From: JAYSSF01 sp043720715 | GTDB taxonomy: Bacteria; Patescibacteriota; Gracilibacteria; Absconditabacterales; Absconditicoccaceae | Assembly: GCA_043720715.1 (NCBI GenBank) | Contig: JAYSSF010000079.1 | Span: 1 to 13,174, forward strand | Direction of reading: 5' to 3' | Length of the DNA stretch: 13,174 bases | Part shown: positions 1 through 8,367 of the stretch, one piece after another | Position numbering within the stretch: position 1 is the stretch's first letter | Layout: the number at the start of each line of letters is the position of its first letter | Notes under the pieces: model-generated | The model's database searches: none | What the model was told of the DNA's origin: nothing | Seen by the model: the letters and a program-made list of their open reading frames with translations, nothing else | Made by a program: the position numbers and the translations under genes

Positions 1-8
1 CGCATAAC

Positions 9-101
9 ATTTAGTCATTGTGCTAAATTAGTTCTAAATAACAGCTCTATTATGCTGTTTTCTAGGTTATTTAGCCACACTAAATTTTCTATTTAGCCAC
101 A
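9..101. promoter_or_regulatory. Cluster of six ATTTAG/CTAAAT motifs, possible operator
   Basis: The hexamer ATTTAG or its complement occurs six times in under 100 bases: forward at 9-14, 69-74 and 91-96, reverse at 23-28, 34-39 and 80-85. Two forward copies extend to ATTTAGCCACA (69-79, 91-101). Pairs 9-14/23-28 and 69-74/80-85 are inverted repeats, and 34-39/69-74 flank an inner AACAGC...GCTGTT hairpin (40-45 and 54-59). It lies directly upstream of the repeat-protein gene at 128. Seen: the repeats. Inferred: binding sites for a regulator, perhaps the product of the next gene. The A+T-rich composition makes some recurrence expected by chance. Confidence 0.5.
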
Positions 102-127
102 ATAATGAAAATTGAAAAGCCAAAAAT

Positions 128-1213
128 ATGATAGGAAAATCATTAAAAACTATAGATCAACGAAAAGACTATATGATTGAAAGATGATTCTATTGAATGA
201 ATACTATATGAATATTGAATGGTGAAGAAGTTGAATGATGAAATGCTTTTTATATGGCTTTTTATAACTGGAATAGAAACCAACCACCTGAATTACAGTA
301 TAAAAATAAAAAACAACTTTTTAATAAAGTAAGAAATTTAAGCTTTTCAGATAAAATTTATGCTCGAAAAGAGTTTACTAAAATTGATCAGTGGAAAAAT
401 TATATGATCGAAAAGTGATGGGGATTATTAAACACATCGCAAATTAGAAATACTGATTGATGACGCTTATTTTATATGGCTTTTTATAACTGGAATAAAA
501 AAAAATCTATCAAAGAACAGCAAGAAAATAAGCAAAAATTATTTTATTGACTTCCAAGAATTAATTCATCAATAGACTACTCACAGCTAAAAACCATAGA
601 TCAACGAAAAGAATGTATGATTGAAAACTGATTTTCTTGAATGAATACCGATGGGAAGATAGATAAAGAAATAATCAATGGTGGTAGCTATTTTTATCAG
701 AAATTTAGAAACTGGAATAAGTTATTTGATCTAGGGGACAGAGATTTTAACCATAAAATCCTTTTCCCTGAGGGTAGGAATTATAGACAAAATAACTCAT
801 CCATAGATGATCGAGAAAAAAATATGATTGAAAGCTGATTTTCTTGAATGAATACGAAATGAATATTGAACGGTGAAGAAATTGAATGATGAAGACCCTT
901 TATACAATCTTTTTATAGATGGAATAAAAAACAACCAAAAAAAGATAGAGAAGAAAATATTCAAAAACTACTTGGAATAATTTATAATGAGCGTGGTAAG
1001 TGTAGTAAATTTGATAATTTTAGTAGTATTTTTGATCGAAGAAGCTACTTGATTATGAAAAAACGAAATGATTTAAGTTTACAAAAAATAAGAGAAACGA
1101 AAGAATGAGCTACGTTTTATACAAATTTTTGTACACGAAATAGTAAGTATTCAAATGATCAAAAACAAAAAAATAGAGAAGTTCTCTTCGGCGAAAGAAA
1201 AAAACCAAAATAA
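128..1213 (+). CDS. Five-repeat protein of unknown function (UGA = Gly)
   Basis: A 361-residue protein appears only when UGA is read as glycine (17 UGA codons); the standard code leaves just a 65-residue scrap. It consists of five units starting near residues 9, 86, 157, 226 and 301. Each has a core of about 40 residues, roughly [W/R]xxYMIExGF.GMNT.GI followed by EGGxxFYxAFYNWNKK, then a charged segment with a KQKLF-like motif. The last unit is most divergent. Predicted shape is three short helices per core, mostly soluble and basic; no signal peptide or membrane segment. ATG 128 is the first in-frame start; the frame is open back to a TAA at 35-37. No clear Shine-Dalgarno sequence. I do not recognise the family. 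The helix-turn-helix-like spacing and basic charge suggest nucleic-acid binding, which is inference only. Confidence 0.85.
248..497 (+). repeat. Identical 28-base segments in repeat units 1 and 2
   Basis: Positions 248-275 and 470-497 are identical over 28 bases, encoding the FYMAFYNWN part of units 1 and 2. Other unit pairs also match at DNA level: the ATAGATCAACGAAAAGA start of units 1 and 3, and the TTCTTGAATGAATAC part of units 3 and 4. Conservation at synonymous positions points to recent duplication or gene conversion within the gene. Confidence 0.85.
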
Positions 1214-1294
1214 CAAAATTACATTAACCTGTATTAGTTATCAGCTCTCTCGAATTTAAATAAGTATTAGTTTTTAAGTGTTTCAATAGATTTC

Positions 1295-1322
1295 TTGCAA
1301 TACTGTTTAAGATCATTATTCT
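1295..1322 (+). promoter_or_regulatory. Possible promoter for the basic protein
   Basis: TTGCAA at 1295-1300 is followed after 16 bases by TATTCT at 1317-1322, about 50 bases before the ATG at 1372. The match to sigma-70 boxes is moderate in an A+T-rich background. The rest of the 1214-1371 gap shows nothing else I can name. Confidence 0.3.
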
Positions 1323-1371
1323 ACTGCTCATACGGCTAGAGTAATGATTTTTTACCATTTAAAACCATAGT

Positions 1372-1713
1372 ATGGCAAGAACCAACAAGCAAGGTATCGC
1401 GAGCAAAAAGGCTCAACAAGCAAAGCAAGCAAAAAATACAAAAGGTCAGAAAAGATTTGAATATCCTAAGAGAACCCTCTCTGTTGATGAGGGTAAAGAG
1501 CTTGGTGTAATGTGAGTACAGACTAACCCTAAGGGAGCAAGCTATCACTGGTTTCTAGGTGGTCGTAAGATCTGCTATGAGACAAGGATGAGGATCGACC
1601 CAGATGGATATCGTTTTGTCAGACTTCCTAGTGGTGGATCTGACTATGTGAGTGTGGGTATGTCCTGACGGGCTCGCAAGAAAGTGATGAAATCATTGAA
1701 ATACAAGAAATAG
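1372..1713 (+). CDS. Small basic protein of unknown function
   Basis: A 113-residue frame with two UGA glycines, in VMGVQ and MSGRARKK. The first ~33 residues are a lysine/glutamine/alanine-rich, probably disordered tail. The middle and end look folded, with motifs such as SYHWFLGGRK and PDGYRFVRLP suggesting a small beta domain, and the protein ends in a basic stretch (RARKKVMKSLKYKK). High positive charge would suit binding nucleic acid or ribosomes. No family recognised. The next gene starts 41 bases downstream with no terminator visible, so the two may be co-transcribed. A 70-residue frame on the opposite strand is a shadow. Confidence 0.7.
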
Positions 1714-1754
1714 TCAACATAGCGTCATATTTAATTAATTACTTTATTCTATTG

Positions 1755-4700
1755 ATGAAAAAACTATCTGGTGTTGCGATTTGGCTTATCATATTTCTCA
1801 TTATTTGAGGAATCAGTATCTTCCAAGAGTATTTTGGAGAGCACACATACTATTATGATATGCTCAAAAATTGAGATAATCGATTATTGATGTTATGGTG
1901 AGTAGTATCTGCCGGTATCCCATTGGGTTACAACTATTTCATGGATCATAAAGCAACTACTAAGTGACTCGTATGGAGTACCGTCGTGGGGATATTATTC
2001 TTTGCATATGCATTTATCGCTGTGAGAGATGAATTTGTTTGATCTGCATATCTTGCGCTACCGCTCAATGTCTGACTTATGATCTGATCAGCGTGACTGA
2101 TGTTGTGAGGGATGTGGTCTGGTGGATCAATGCTCTATCGTAGACTCTATCATCATGATGCAGACACGCTCGATCGTGCAGTTACTGCATTAGTGCTATG
2201 ATTTGTCGCAGCATTATTAATCTCTTGGGCGTTGGTATTGAGCACGTTGTTCTATCAGATTGTCGCAGTGGCATGTATTGCAGTCTGTGGATACTTGATC
2301 TGGAGAGAAACATCATTTTGGAAGACTCTCGCACGCAATACGTCAGAACTTATCAATAATCACCTTGGATTTGATACATTTTCCAAGGGTCTGACTACAA
2401 TCTTATTAGGTATCACAATCATGTATCTGTGTTATGGTATCATGTTGGCATTTATCCCATATCCGACTGCTTGGGATGCAAATCACGCCTATATGTATAT
2501 TCCTAAGATTTGGGCAGAACATCATGGATATTTATGGAATTCTCTGAGTGCACAGCGGTCCCCATCTCCATGGCTGACCTATATAGCAGTGTGGTTTCAG
2601 TTTGGATATGCGTTTCAGTCTGTAGGATGATGGATCTGGCCTGACACATGGGCTGTTGTGATGAATTTCTTATCAGCGATATTTGTGGTGATGATCATGA
2701 CATGGTGACTTGTGAGACGCGTGATCCGTTATGTAGGATTATCAGATAAATCAGCGCTCTACCAGACATCGTGGGTCGTATTACTCTCATGGTTGACAAG
2801 TGGTATGTGAGCCTTTCTCGTATTTGTGGACAATAAATCTGACTTTGGTATTTTGGCGATCACATTATGTGCGTTGGTTTTGGTGTTTGATTGGTTACCC
2901 GCATTACATTACAAAGACGACAAAGAAGAAGAAAAATGATCTTCAAAAATTAATATGCAAACTATTCTCTCTGGTTTAGTTGCTTGAGTTGCAATTTTCT
3001 CCAAACCTACATCATTGTTCGACTTTGCATCCGTCGTTGTACTATTTGCTGGTATTGTCGCTGGAGCATGGGCGATGGTTGGTACAGGGCTTGTGGTGAT
3101 CGGAGCAATGGCTCTCATGAAGATTACGACCGTTCCATTATATATTAGTGGCTCTGCAGGAGGTATCTGCGTGGTTCTCGGATTACTTCTTATGGTCCTG
3201 GGGATATTTACTTCAGGCAAGGATAAACTCAAGCTATGGCCTCGTCTCGTGGTATGGTGAGCTGTGATGATTGGGTTCCTGGTGATCGTCAAGACGCCGA
3301 TGATGCTATGGAAATCTCATAGTATCTGATCACAGATCGATGGTGTCAAGTGATATGTACAGGGAGTGCTTATGTGATATAATTCCAGCGACCTCGTCAT
3401 TGCGAGGGACGAAGCAATCCAGATATTACCTGAAATCAACGGACGCGCCAAGAGCGACGTCCCTACAAAATTACTTGCTCAAACCTCATCCACTCCTCCA
3501 TCTGTATCATGTAGTATACAATCTGAGTGAATCACTCAAGAAACTCTCTATCAGTGAACTCAAAAAGCAGTATCAGAATGAGCAGGAGAAGATCTCGGTA
3601 GATATATCTGATATGGCGGTAAGACATTTAGGACTCCTTGGCAACAATATTTAGATGATTATGTAGGCAAGATAGGTGGTAAAAAACTTAAGTGGTATCA
3701 AAAAATAGGATTTGGTTTGCGTACTGCGCAAGCTGGTATTAGTAACTTTTTATGGCGAGGAAAACTAATTCCAACAAACACATGTATCGCTCTCGATCAT
3801 GACGCTCGTATCCTATGTGATGCTCGTATTGCAGTGAGTCAGTGACAGTTTACTGATATTGCAGATAAGCTTAAATGAGATGCTCTCAAGATATTCGAAT
3901 GAGCATCCAAGCTCAAAGAACAGTGACTGAGTGCAAGTTATATCCAGAAGGATCTTGCAAGACAGCTCAACCTCTATCGACAAGACAAAGTTCTCCTCAA
4001 AGATACAGCAAATGGTAGTGCTGTAGTATCAGCTCCATATCGCTGGATTGTACCGCTCAATATGACTTATAACTGGTCATTGCAAAATTTGAGTAGTTAC
4101 TATACTGATATTGGTGTAGTATGGCTTATTTTACTTGTGATCCTTGTGACCGCGACAGTTTGGCTCTTGATTTATCATCCACGTCGTGCAATCATCCCAT
4201 TGACAGCAATTATCGGTTGGATGATCTGGTGGGTAAGTGGTAGTTCGATCTTGTGGTATGGTATCGGTCTTATCATCTGGACGATGTTATCGATGATCGT
4301 GATTGTCGATACATGGACCGACGAGAGTCAGATTTCCAAATCATCACGTACCTTGATATATTATGTATTCTGACTACTATGAGCGATTGTCATAGTTCAA
4401 TTTATACTCAATTTCATTCGTATTGGCTCACAGGGCGGATGAGAGATATTTGTCCAATACAAAACTGCCAACGCAAGATCACAAGATATCGATGAGCAAC
4501 TACAGCCCAAAAATATCATCAACTATGGAGTCTCAGGTAAGGACATCTTCAACCTTCAGTTTCCTCACTATAACAAGACGATTGCCGCTATCGATGCCAA
4601 TCCTGAAAACAAGGAAGCAGTGTTAATTGCTGGTACCTATATGCCATATTTTATCTTCAATCAGTATAATATCATTGGTGATGGCTTCCTTACTTCGATG

Positions 4701-5390
4701 CGGGAATGGTTTAGTGATGGTAATGTCTGTCGTAGTTATCTTAGACTTAAGGATAAAAATTTATCATATCTTGTGATTGATCCTAATATTGCATCAGTAG
4801 TAATGGGTGAATGAAATATTAAGCTCCGTGATCGTATGTTTGCCAAGATTGATCCTGAGACAGGCAAGATTATCCAGCAGTGAGCAATATCAATGCTTGC
4901 GAAACTTGTATCTGCGTGACGTATCGAACTCTTCAATTCTAATAATATCGCTGCCAAATATGCGTTTACTCTCAGTGATGCTGAGATGTCAGCTGCGTTT
5001 GGAGTATCTGGTGATGACATTGTTCTTACAAGAACTAAGGTTGCTACTGCGAGATTCCGATGAGATGAGGGTAATGCATTGCTCCAGAAGGTTCTTCAGA
5101 TATTTGTTCAGAGGATGTCATGAACATATGGTATGGGAGATCTCGCAGACATCGTTGGTAAAGATGTTGATGTGGCCAAGTTAGCAGCAGTCGCTCAGAA
5201 GGTGAGTGACCCATCCATCGTCTCACAGATCAAGGAATTGAGTCAGGATGAAAGATATGTCCTTGTCAACTACCTCAATATCGTAAGCATATCAAAATCT
5301 AATCCTCAAGATTATCAACAACAGCTTGTCAATTTACTCCAGCAGAGTATTGGAGGAGGAAGTCAGCTTATCGTCTTTAAGGTAAAATAA
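1755..5390 (+). CDS. Very large multi-pass membrane protein, possible GT-C-like glycosyltransferase
   Basis: Reading UGA as glycine gives a single 1211-residue frame with 35 UGA codons. The pieces at 2232, 3015, 4062, 4620 and 5133 all share this frame, so no frameshift is needed. The N-terminal ~500 residues hold many hydrophobic helices. After an early pair of helices comes TAWDANHAYMYIPKIWAEHH (acidic residue D241), which resembles the first external loop of PMT/ArnT-type GT-C enzymes, where an acidic residue binds the lipid-linked sugar donor. A polar stretch (~500-770) follows, then more helices at ~786-806, 812-851 and 875-892, then a soluble ~320-residue C-terminus with KDKNLSYLVIDP, typical of tails in large GT-C proteins. 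The enzymatic role is inferred from weak motifs; a structural envelope protein is the alternative. Residues ~547-572 come from an inserted repeat. Confidence 0.85.
3392..3466 (+). repeat. Palindromic repeat element inside the membrane-protein gene
   Basis: Two modules lie together. At 3392-3422 is a copy of the CTCGTCATTGCGAGG...GAAGCAATCCAG repeat, with CCTCG/CGAGG arms, that recurs in reverse at 10022-10065. At 3441-3466 is an inverted repeat GGACG...CGTCCCTAC related to 9448-9475. The host frame stays open and is translated across it as roughly LVIARDEAIQILPEI then NGRAKSDVPTK (residues 547-572). This parallels the in-frame palindromic elements known from Rickettsia; the comparison is by behaviour, not shown homology. 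Confidence 0.75.
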
Positions 5391-5404
5391 TATTTTTGTA
5401 ATAC

Positions 5405-5432
5405 TTGACTTTCATATAAAATTATCTACTAT
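5405..5432 (+). promoter_or_regulatory. Promoter of the TPR-protein gene
   Basis: TTGACT at 5405-5410 and TACTAT at 5427-5432 are separated by 16 bases, in the 74-base gap after the membrane-protein gene. Transcription would begin near 5439, leaving a short leader of about 25 bases before ATG 5465. Confidence 0.6.
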
Positions 5433-5464
5433 CAAATATAGACTTTATCATTTTATGTCGTTTG

Positions 5465-6610
5465 ATGCTATTACAGATCGAAATTCTTCTACGAATCACA
5501 AGTGTTCTCATTCTAGTTGCTTCACCGATCGTACGATTGTGGCGTTGGCGAAAAGGAAGATCTTCGGCTTCCACCATTACCGATACATCCGATAGCACTA
5601 CTGAGGAAGTATTAGTAGGTGAATCTGATAGTCAAAGTAGTATTGATGAAGAAATTGAAATTGAGACGAATCATGATTTCTCTGCTGACGACGCACTAAT
5701 CATTGATGAGATTGAAGAAGAACACTATGACCCAGTGATTGCTGCAATGAAGCAGGAAGAGGAAGATTTTGTCTTAGAGGATGAAGATGATATGGATCCT
5801 CAAGAGGATGACACTGAAAATAATCAAGAAGAAGAAAAAGAATATAATTGGGAAGAGCTGCTCGAGCCAGCACAAGAGGAACCTATTGAATTGGCACAAG
5901 AAGAGATAGTTCAAGAAGAAATAGAAGAGGAGATGCCAGTAATGATCGAGAGGACGATCGAAATATTGGATATTGATATTGATGGGGACGGTATAATTGA
6001 TGAGACAATCATCGTACAAAGCACTACACCAAGCGATATTGCTGAGACCAAACGTCAAAAATCCCTCGAGGTGATCCAATTTGAACTACGCAATCTCAAG
6101 GACAAAGGTCAGACTTCATCATATGAAAAGAAGCTCATCGAAGCTCGCGCACTCCACCCTGATCGTAGTGACTTCACTGCAATGTTAGCAGAACATTATT
6201 ATGAGCAATGAGAACATAAGAAAGCACTGGGATTATATCGTGCATTGGTGTCGGCTGACTCAACTGATGATAAATCTCTATCGATGGTAGCAAACTGCTA
6301 TATCAAGCTTGGTGAATGGGAAAATGCTCAAATCATCCTCGAAAAACTCGTCCAAGAAAGAGCGGAAAACCCAAGATACCGAATGTCACTGGCAGAAGTA
6401 TATTATAATAACAAAGAAACAGATAAAACCATCGACTGTGTGAGAAACATGGTCAAACTCAGACCAACGAACGCAGACTATCTCTCAACACTCGCACAGC
6501 TGTATCATGAGTCAGCATATTATGACCTGTATGTGCAGATCTTGTATCGTATGCTCGAGCTTGATCCTCTCAATCATGAGATCAAGGCTGAGATTGAGAA
6601 GTATGCGTAG
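5465..6610 (+). CDS. Membrane-anchored acidic TPR protein
   Basis: A 381-residue protein, interrupted by one UGA (6209-6211) that reads as glycine in HYYEQGEHKK. Residues ~2-24 form one hydrophobic helix followed by the basic WRWRKGR, so the rest probably faces the cytoplasm. Residues ~45-165 are an extremely acidic, Glu/Asp-rich linker of low complexity. At ~169-179 sits DIDIDGDGIIDE, matching the DxDxDGxxD calcium-loop pattern. The C-terminal ~180 residues carry tetratricopeptide-type helix pairs (LAEHYYEQ, ANCYIKLGEWENAQIILE, LAEVYYNNKETDK, LAQLYHESAYYD), a scaffold for protein-protein contacts. Start: TTG 5462 and ATG 5465 are adjacent; ATG is preferred. Family (TPR) is clear; the partner is unknown. 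The gene has its own promoter and is followed by a GC-rich hairpin and a terminator. Confidence 0.88.
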
Positions 6611-6614
6611 AGCT

Positions 6615-6633
6615 CCTCCCCCGTTGGGGGAGG
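6615..6633. repeat. GC-rich palindrome (REP-like) just after the TPR gene
   Basis: CCTCCCCC (6615-6622), loop GTT, GGGGGAGG (6626-6633): a perfect 8-bp stem five bases after the stop codon. It has no T tract, and its base composition differs sharply from the surroundings. It resembles extragenic palindromic repeats more than a terminator. Confidence 0.6.
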
Positions 6634-6741
6634 TCAGGGTCCTTGGTGCTCGAATGAGTAGAGGGTTGGAAAAGAAATATCCAGAAAGATCGGAAAAGAA
6701 ATCGGAAAAATCAGAAAAAAAAGATCAAAAATCATCAAGAG

Positions 6742-6763
6742 ACGAACCGATGGTTCGTTTTTT
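6742..6763 (+). terminator. Intrinsic terminator of the TPR gene
   Basis: ACGAACC (6742-6748), loop GAT, GGTTCGT (6752-6758), then a continuous T run to 6763. Placed 130 bases after the stop. The A-rich stretch between (6660-6740) encodes nothing convincing: a Lys/Glu-rich frame runs through it but lacks a credible start of its own. Confidence 0.8.
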
Positions 6764-6835
6764 CTGTCCAGAAAATCGAGAAAAATCAGTCCAGAACTAA
6801 CATTACACAATTTTATAACAATAAATAAAAATGTA

Positions 6836-6863
6836 TTGACTTATATATATATATCAGTAATAT
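6836..6863 (+). promoter_or_regulatory. Promoter of the SPFH operon with a (TA)6 spacer
   Basis: TTGACT at 6836-6841 and TAATAT at 6858-6863 with a 16-base spacer. Twelve of the spacer bases are a (TA)6 tract (6842-6853). Start of transcription would be near 6870, 30 bases before ATG 6900. Gain or loss of one TA unit would change the spacer to 18 or 14 bases. Confidence 0.65.
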
Positions 6864-6899
6864 TTTAAAGCTAACATTCGGTCATTAAAATTAAAAAAA

Positions 6900-7100
6900 A
6901 TGAAAGAAAATCTAAAAATTCTGCTATTTCTGATTTTAGGAATACCTTTTGGTATTTTTGGAATCAATACGGCACTTGAGTTGATTTCTTCACCATCTAG
7001 CATTAAGTTATTTGGTGGATACGTAATCCTTTTGGTTAGTCTTATTGTAATTGGGCTAGTCATCAAAAAAACATTTAATCACATCAAAACAAAAAATTAA
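6900..7100 (+). CDS. Small two-helix membrane protein
   Basis: 66 residues, beginning MKENLKILLFLILGIPFGIF. Two hydrophobic segments (~5-25 and ~38-56) are joined by a short polar turn (SSPSSIKL); the end is basic (KKTFNHIKTKN), favouring an N-in/C-in hairpin. The stop is four bases from the start of the SPFH gene, so the two form an operon and the product may partner the SPFH protein. All six glycines use GGN codons and none UGA. The start context is A-rich (AAATTAAAAAAAATG) without Shine-Dalgarno sequence. Family not recognised. Confidence 0.75.
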   Translation: MKENLKILLFLILGIPFGIFGINTALELISSPSSIKLFGGYVILLVSLIVIGLVIKKTFNHIKTKN

Positions 7101-7104
7101 AACA

Positions 7105-8064
7105 ATGGAAAATCAAGAGAAAAGTTTATTCGAAATTATTGTAAAAAACAGATGGTTCAAAATTATTGGTACCGTATTAGGATTATTTATCCTGGTGCAA
7201 ATATTCTTCAACTTTGAAATGGTGGACCCAGGTGAAGAGGTGGTTGTGACTGAAAAATGGGGTAGCGATAAAGGTATCCAACGTTCCAGTTTAGGAACAG
7301 GGATGATAATTTATAGCCCATTTATGAAGATGACTACTTCATACCCAAACACCATTCAGGTGTGGGAGCCAGGCGAGTTCGACATTACTACGACTGAGAA
7401 GTTGGTAGTACACTGTAAACCTCGGATTAACATCCGCATTGTGCCAGGACAGAGTCCATTAGTGTTTGATAAGTACAAAGTTCCTTTGGATAATATCCTT
7501 CAGGGACAACTAAAAACTTACTTGTATGAGGTGTCACGCTCTATTCAAGGGTGGAAGTTGGACTCTATGATGTCCAACCGTAATCAGCTTGATGGCTTAT
7601 TTAAGTCTCAGCTAATTAAGTACTTAGCTCATGATGGTAATATTTGGCTTGTAGATCAGTGCACAATCAATCCTAAAGTTCCAGAGTCGGTGCAAGCAGC
7701 TATTAAGCGTAAAACTGAAGCAATCACTAATGCTGAAGCCGCTCGTGCTGAAGCAGAAGGGCAAAAAGCTCAAGGTGAAAAAAATAAAGCTATGGCAGAT
7801 GCGACCGCTGCTACAGTCATTGCGACAGCAAAAGGTAATGCCGAAGCAATAAGACTTGAAGCTCAAGGTAAAGCAGATGCTAACCGTATTTTGACAGCGT
7901 CACTTACGCCACAAGTTATCAAGATGGAAGAGCTCAAAAATCAAAGAGCCTGGATTGATAACTGGGGTAAAGGTGGTGCACAAGTCCCAAGCTTCATAAT
8001 GGATGGCAAAGGAGGAGGGTCAAACTTCCTACTAGACATGAAAGGTATGACTGAAAAAAAATAA
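7105..8064 (+). CDS. SPFH/band-7 (prohibitin-like) membrane protein
   Basis: 319 residues, a normal length for bacterial prohibitin-like proteins. One N-terminal membrane helix (~18-36) leads into FEMVDPGEEVVVTEKWG, the usual opening of the SPFH domain (~37-200). An Ala/Glu/Lys-rich coiled coil follows (~195-270, e.g. AITNAEAARAEAEGQKAQGE), then a Gly-rich tail ending in LLDMKGM. Such proteins oligomerise into rings or cages at the membrane and hold proteases or organise microdomains; related proteins also occur in phages. No protease gene is adjacent; the small membrane protein upstream is the only operon partner. All 25 glycines are GGN, unlike the UGA-rich neighbours, so the gene reads identically in both codes and may be recently acquired. 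The family call is firm; the client is unknown. Confidence 0.92.
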   Translation: MENQEKSLFEIIVKNRWFKIIGTVLGLFILVQIFFNFEMVDPGEEVVVTEKWGSDKGIQRSSLGTGMIIYSPFMKMTTSYPNTIQVWEPGEFDITTTEKLVVHCKPRINIRIVPGQSPLVFDKYKVPLDNILQGQLKTYLYEVSRSIQGWKLDSMMSNRNQLDGLFKSQLIKYLAHDGNIWLVDQCTINPKVPESVQAAIKRKTEAITNAEAARAEAEGQKAQGEKNKAMADATAATVIATAKGNAEAIRLEAQGKADANRILTASLTPQVIKMEELKNQRAWIDNWGKGGAQVPSFIMDGKGGGSNFLLDMKGMTEKK

Positions 8065-8103
8065 CGAGACCGATGTTAGCGCACATCTCGTTTTCGAGAG
8101 GGT

Positions 8104-8130
8104 CCAGGATTTATTCCTGGGCTTTTTCTT
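8104..8130 (+). terminator. Terminator of the SPFH operon
   Basis: CCAGGA (8104-8109), loop, TCCTGG (8115-8120), then GC and a T-rich run (8123-8130). Just before it are two further small hairpins, GATGT...ACATC (8073-8088) and CTCGTTTTCGAG (8086-8097), in the 40 bases after the stop codon. Confidence 0.7.
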
Positions 8131-8132
8131 TT

Positions 8133-8160
8133 ACACCAAATTCCTCGGCTCTCGATCTAC
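8133..8160. repeat. Direct repeat, copy 1 (duplicate of the priA-like 3' end)
   Basis: 28 bases matching 8370-8397 with one mismatch (8143 C versus T), 237 bases apart, same orientation. On the minus strand this copy also reads VDREPRNLV and a stop (TAA), like the end of the priA-like gene, but the codons before it show no similarity to PriA. Confidence 0.85.
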
Positions 8161-8367
8161 TGCCATATCTGATCCATTGTCCCTGGATTGATGATAGTAT
8201 AGGAGTGGTACTGATATCCGTCAGCAAATGCCTTGGGGATATGAGATTTTTTATTGCTGTTTCGTTTGAGATTAAATATCTCGTATGATCATAATTTACA
8301 AATTACATATCAAATCGACAACTATACTTTACAAATTCATACTCATATTGTAAATTACAGAAATTTA
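8161..8367. other. 207-base intergenic segment between direct repeats
   Basis: Holds no gene I can support on either strand. It is A+T-rich toward the priA-like end, with a short GAGAT/ATCTC palindrome (8269-8283) and repeated TTACAAATT-type words. It lies between converging transcription units. Confidence 0.5.

Noticed and set aside
128..1213. CRISPR array or DNA-level tandem satellite
   Set aside because: The periodicity follows codons and diverges as protein repeats do; units are ~210-230 bases and lack short identical repeats with unique spacers.
3340..3654. 104-residue plus-strand frame
   Set aside because: Out of frame with the large membrane-protein gene, which is continuous through the same bases; its N-terminal part is the palindromic repeat read in another frame.
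5774..6079. Phe/Leu-rich 101-residue minus-strand frame
   Set aside because: Antisense of the acidic linker of the TPR protein (GAA/GAG read backward gives Phe/Leu).
6507..6800. 97-residue plus-strand frame with a Lys/Glu-rich end
   Set aside because: Its first third is the TPR gene in another frame; the remainder crosses a GC palindrome and an A-rich stretch and the terminator.
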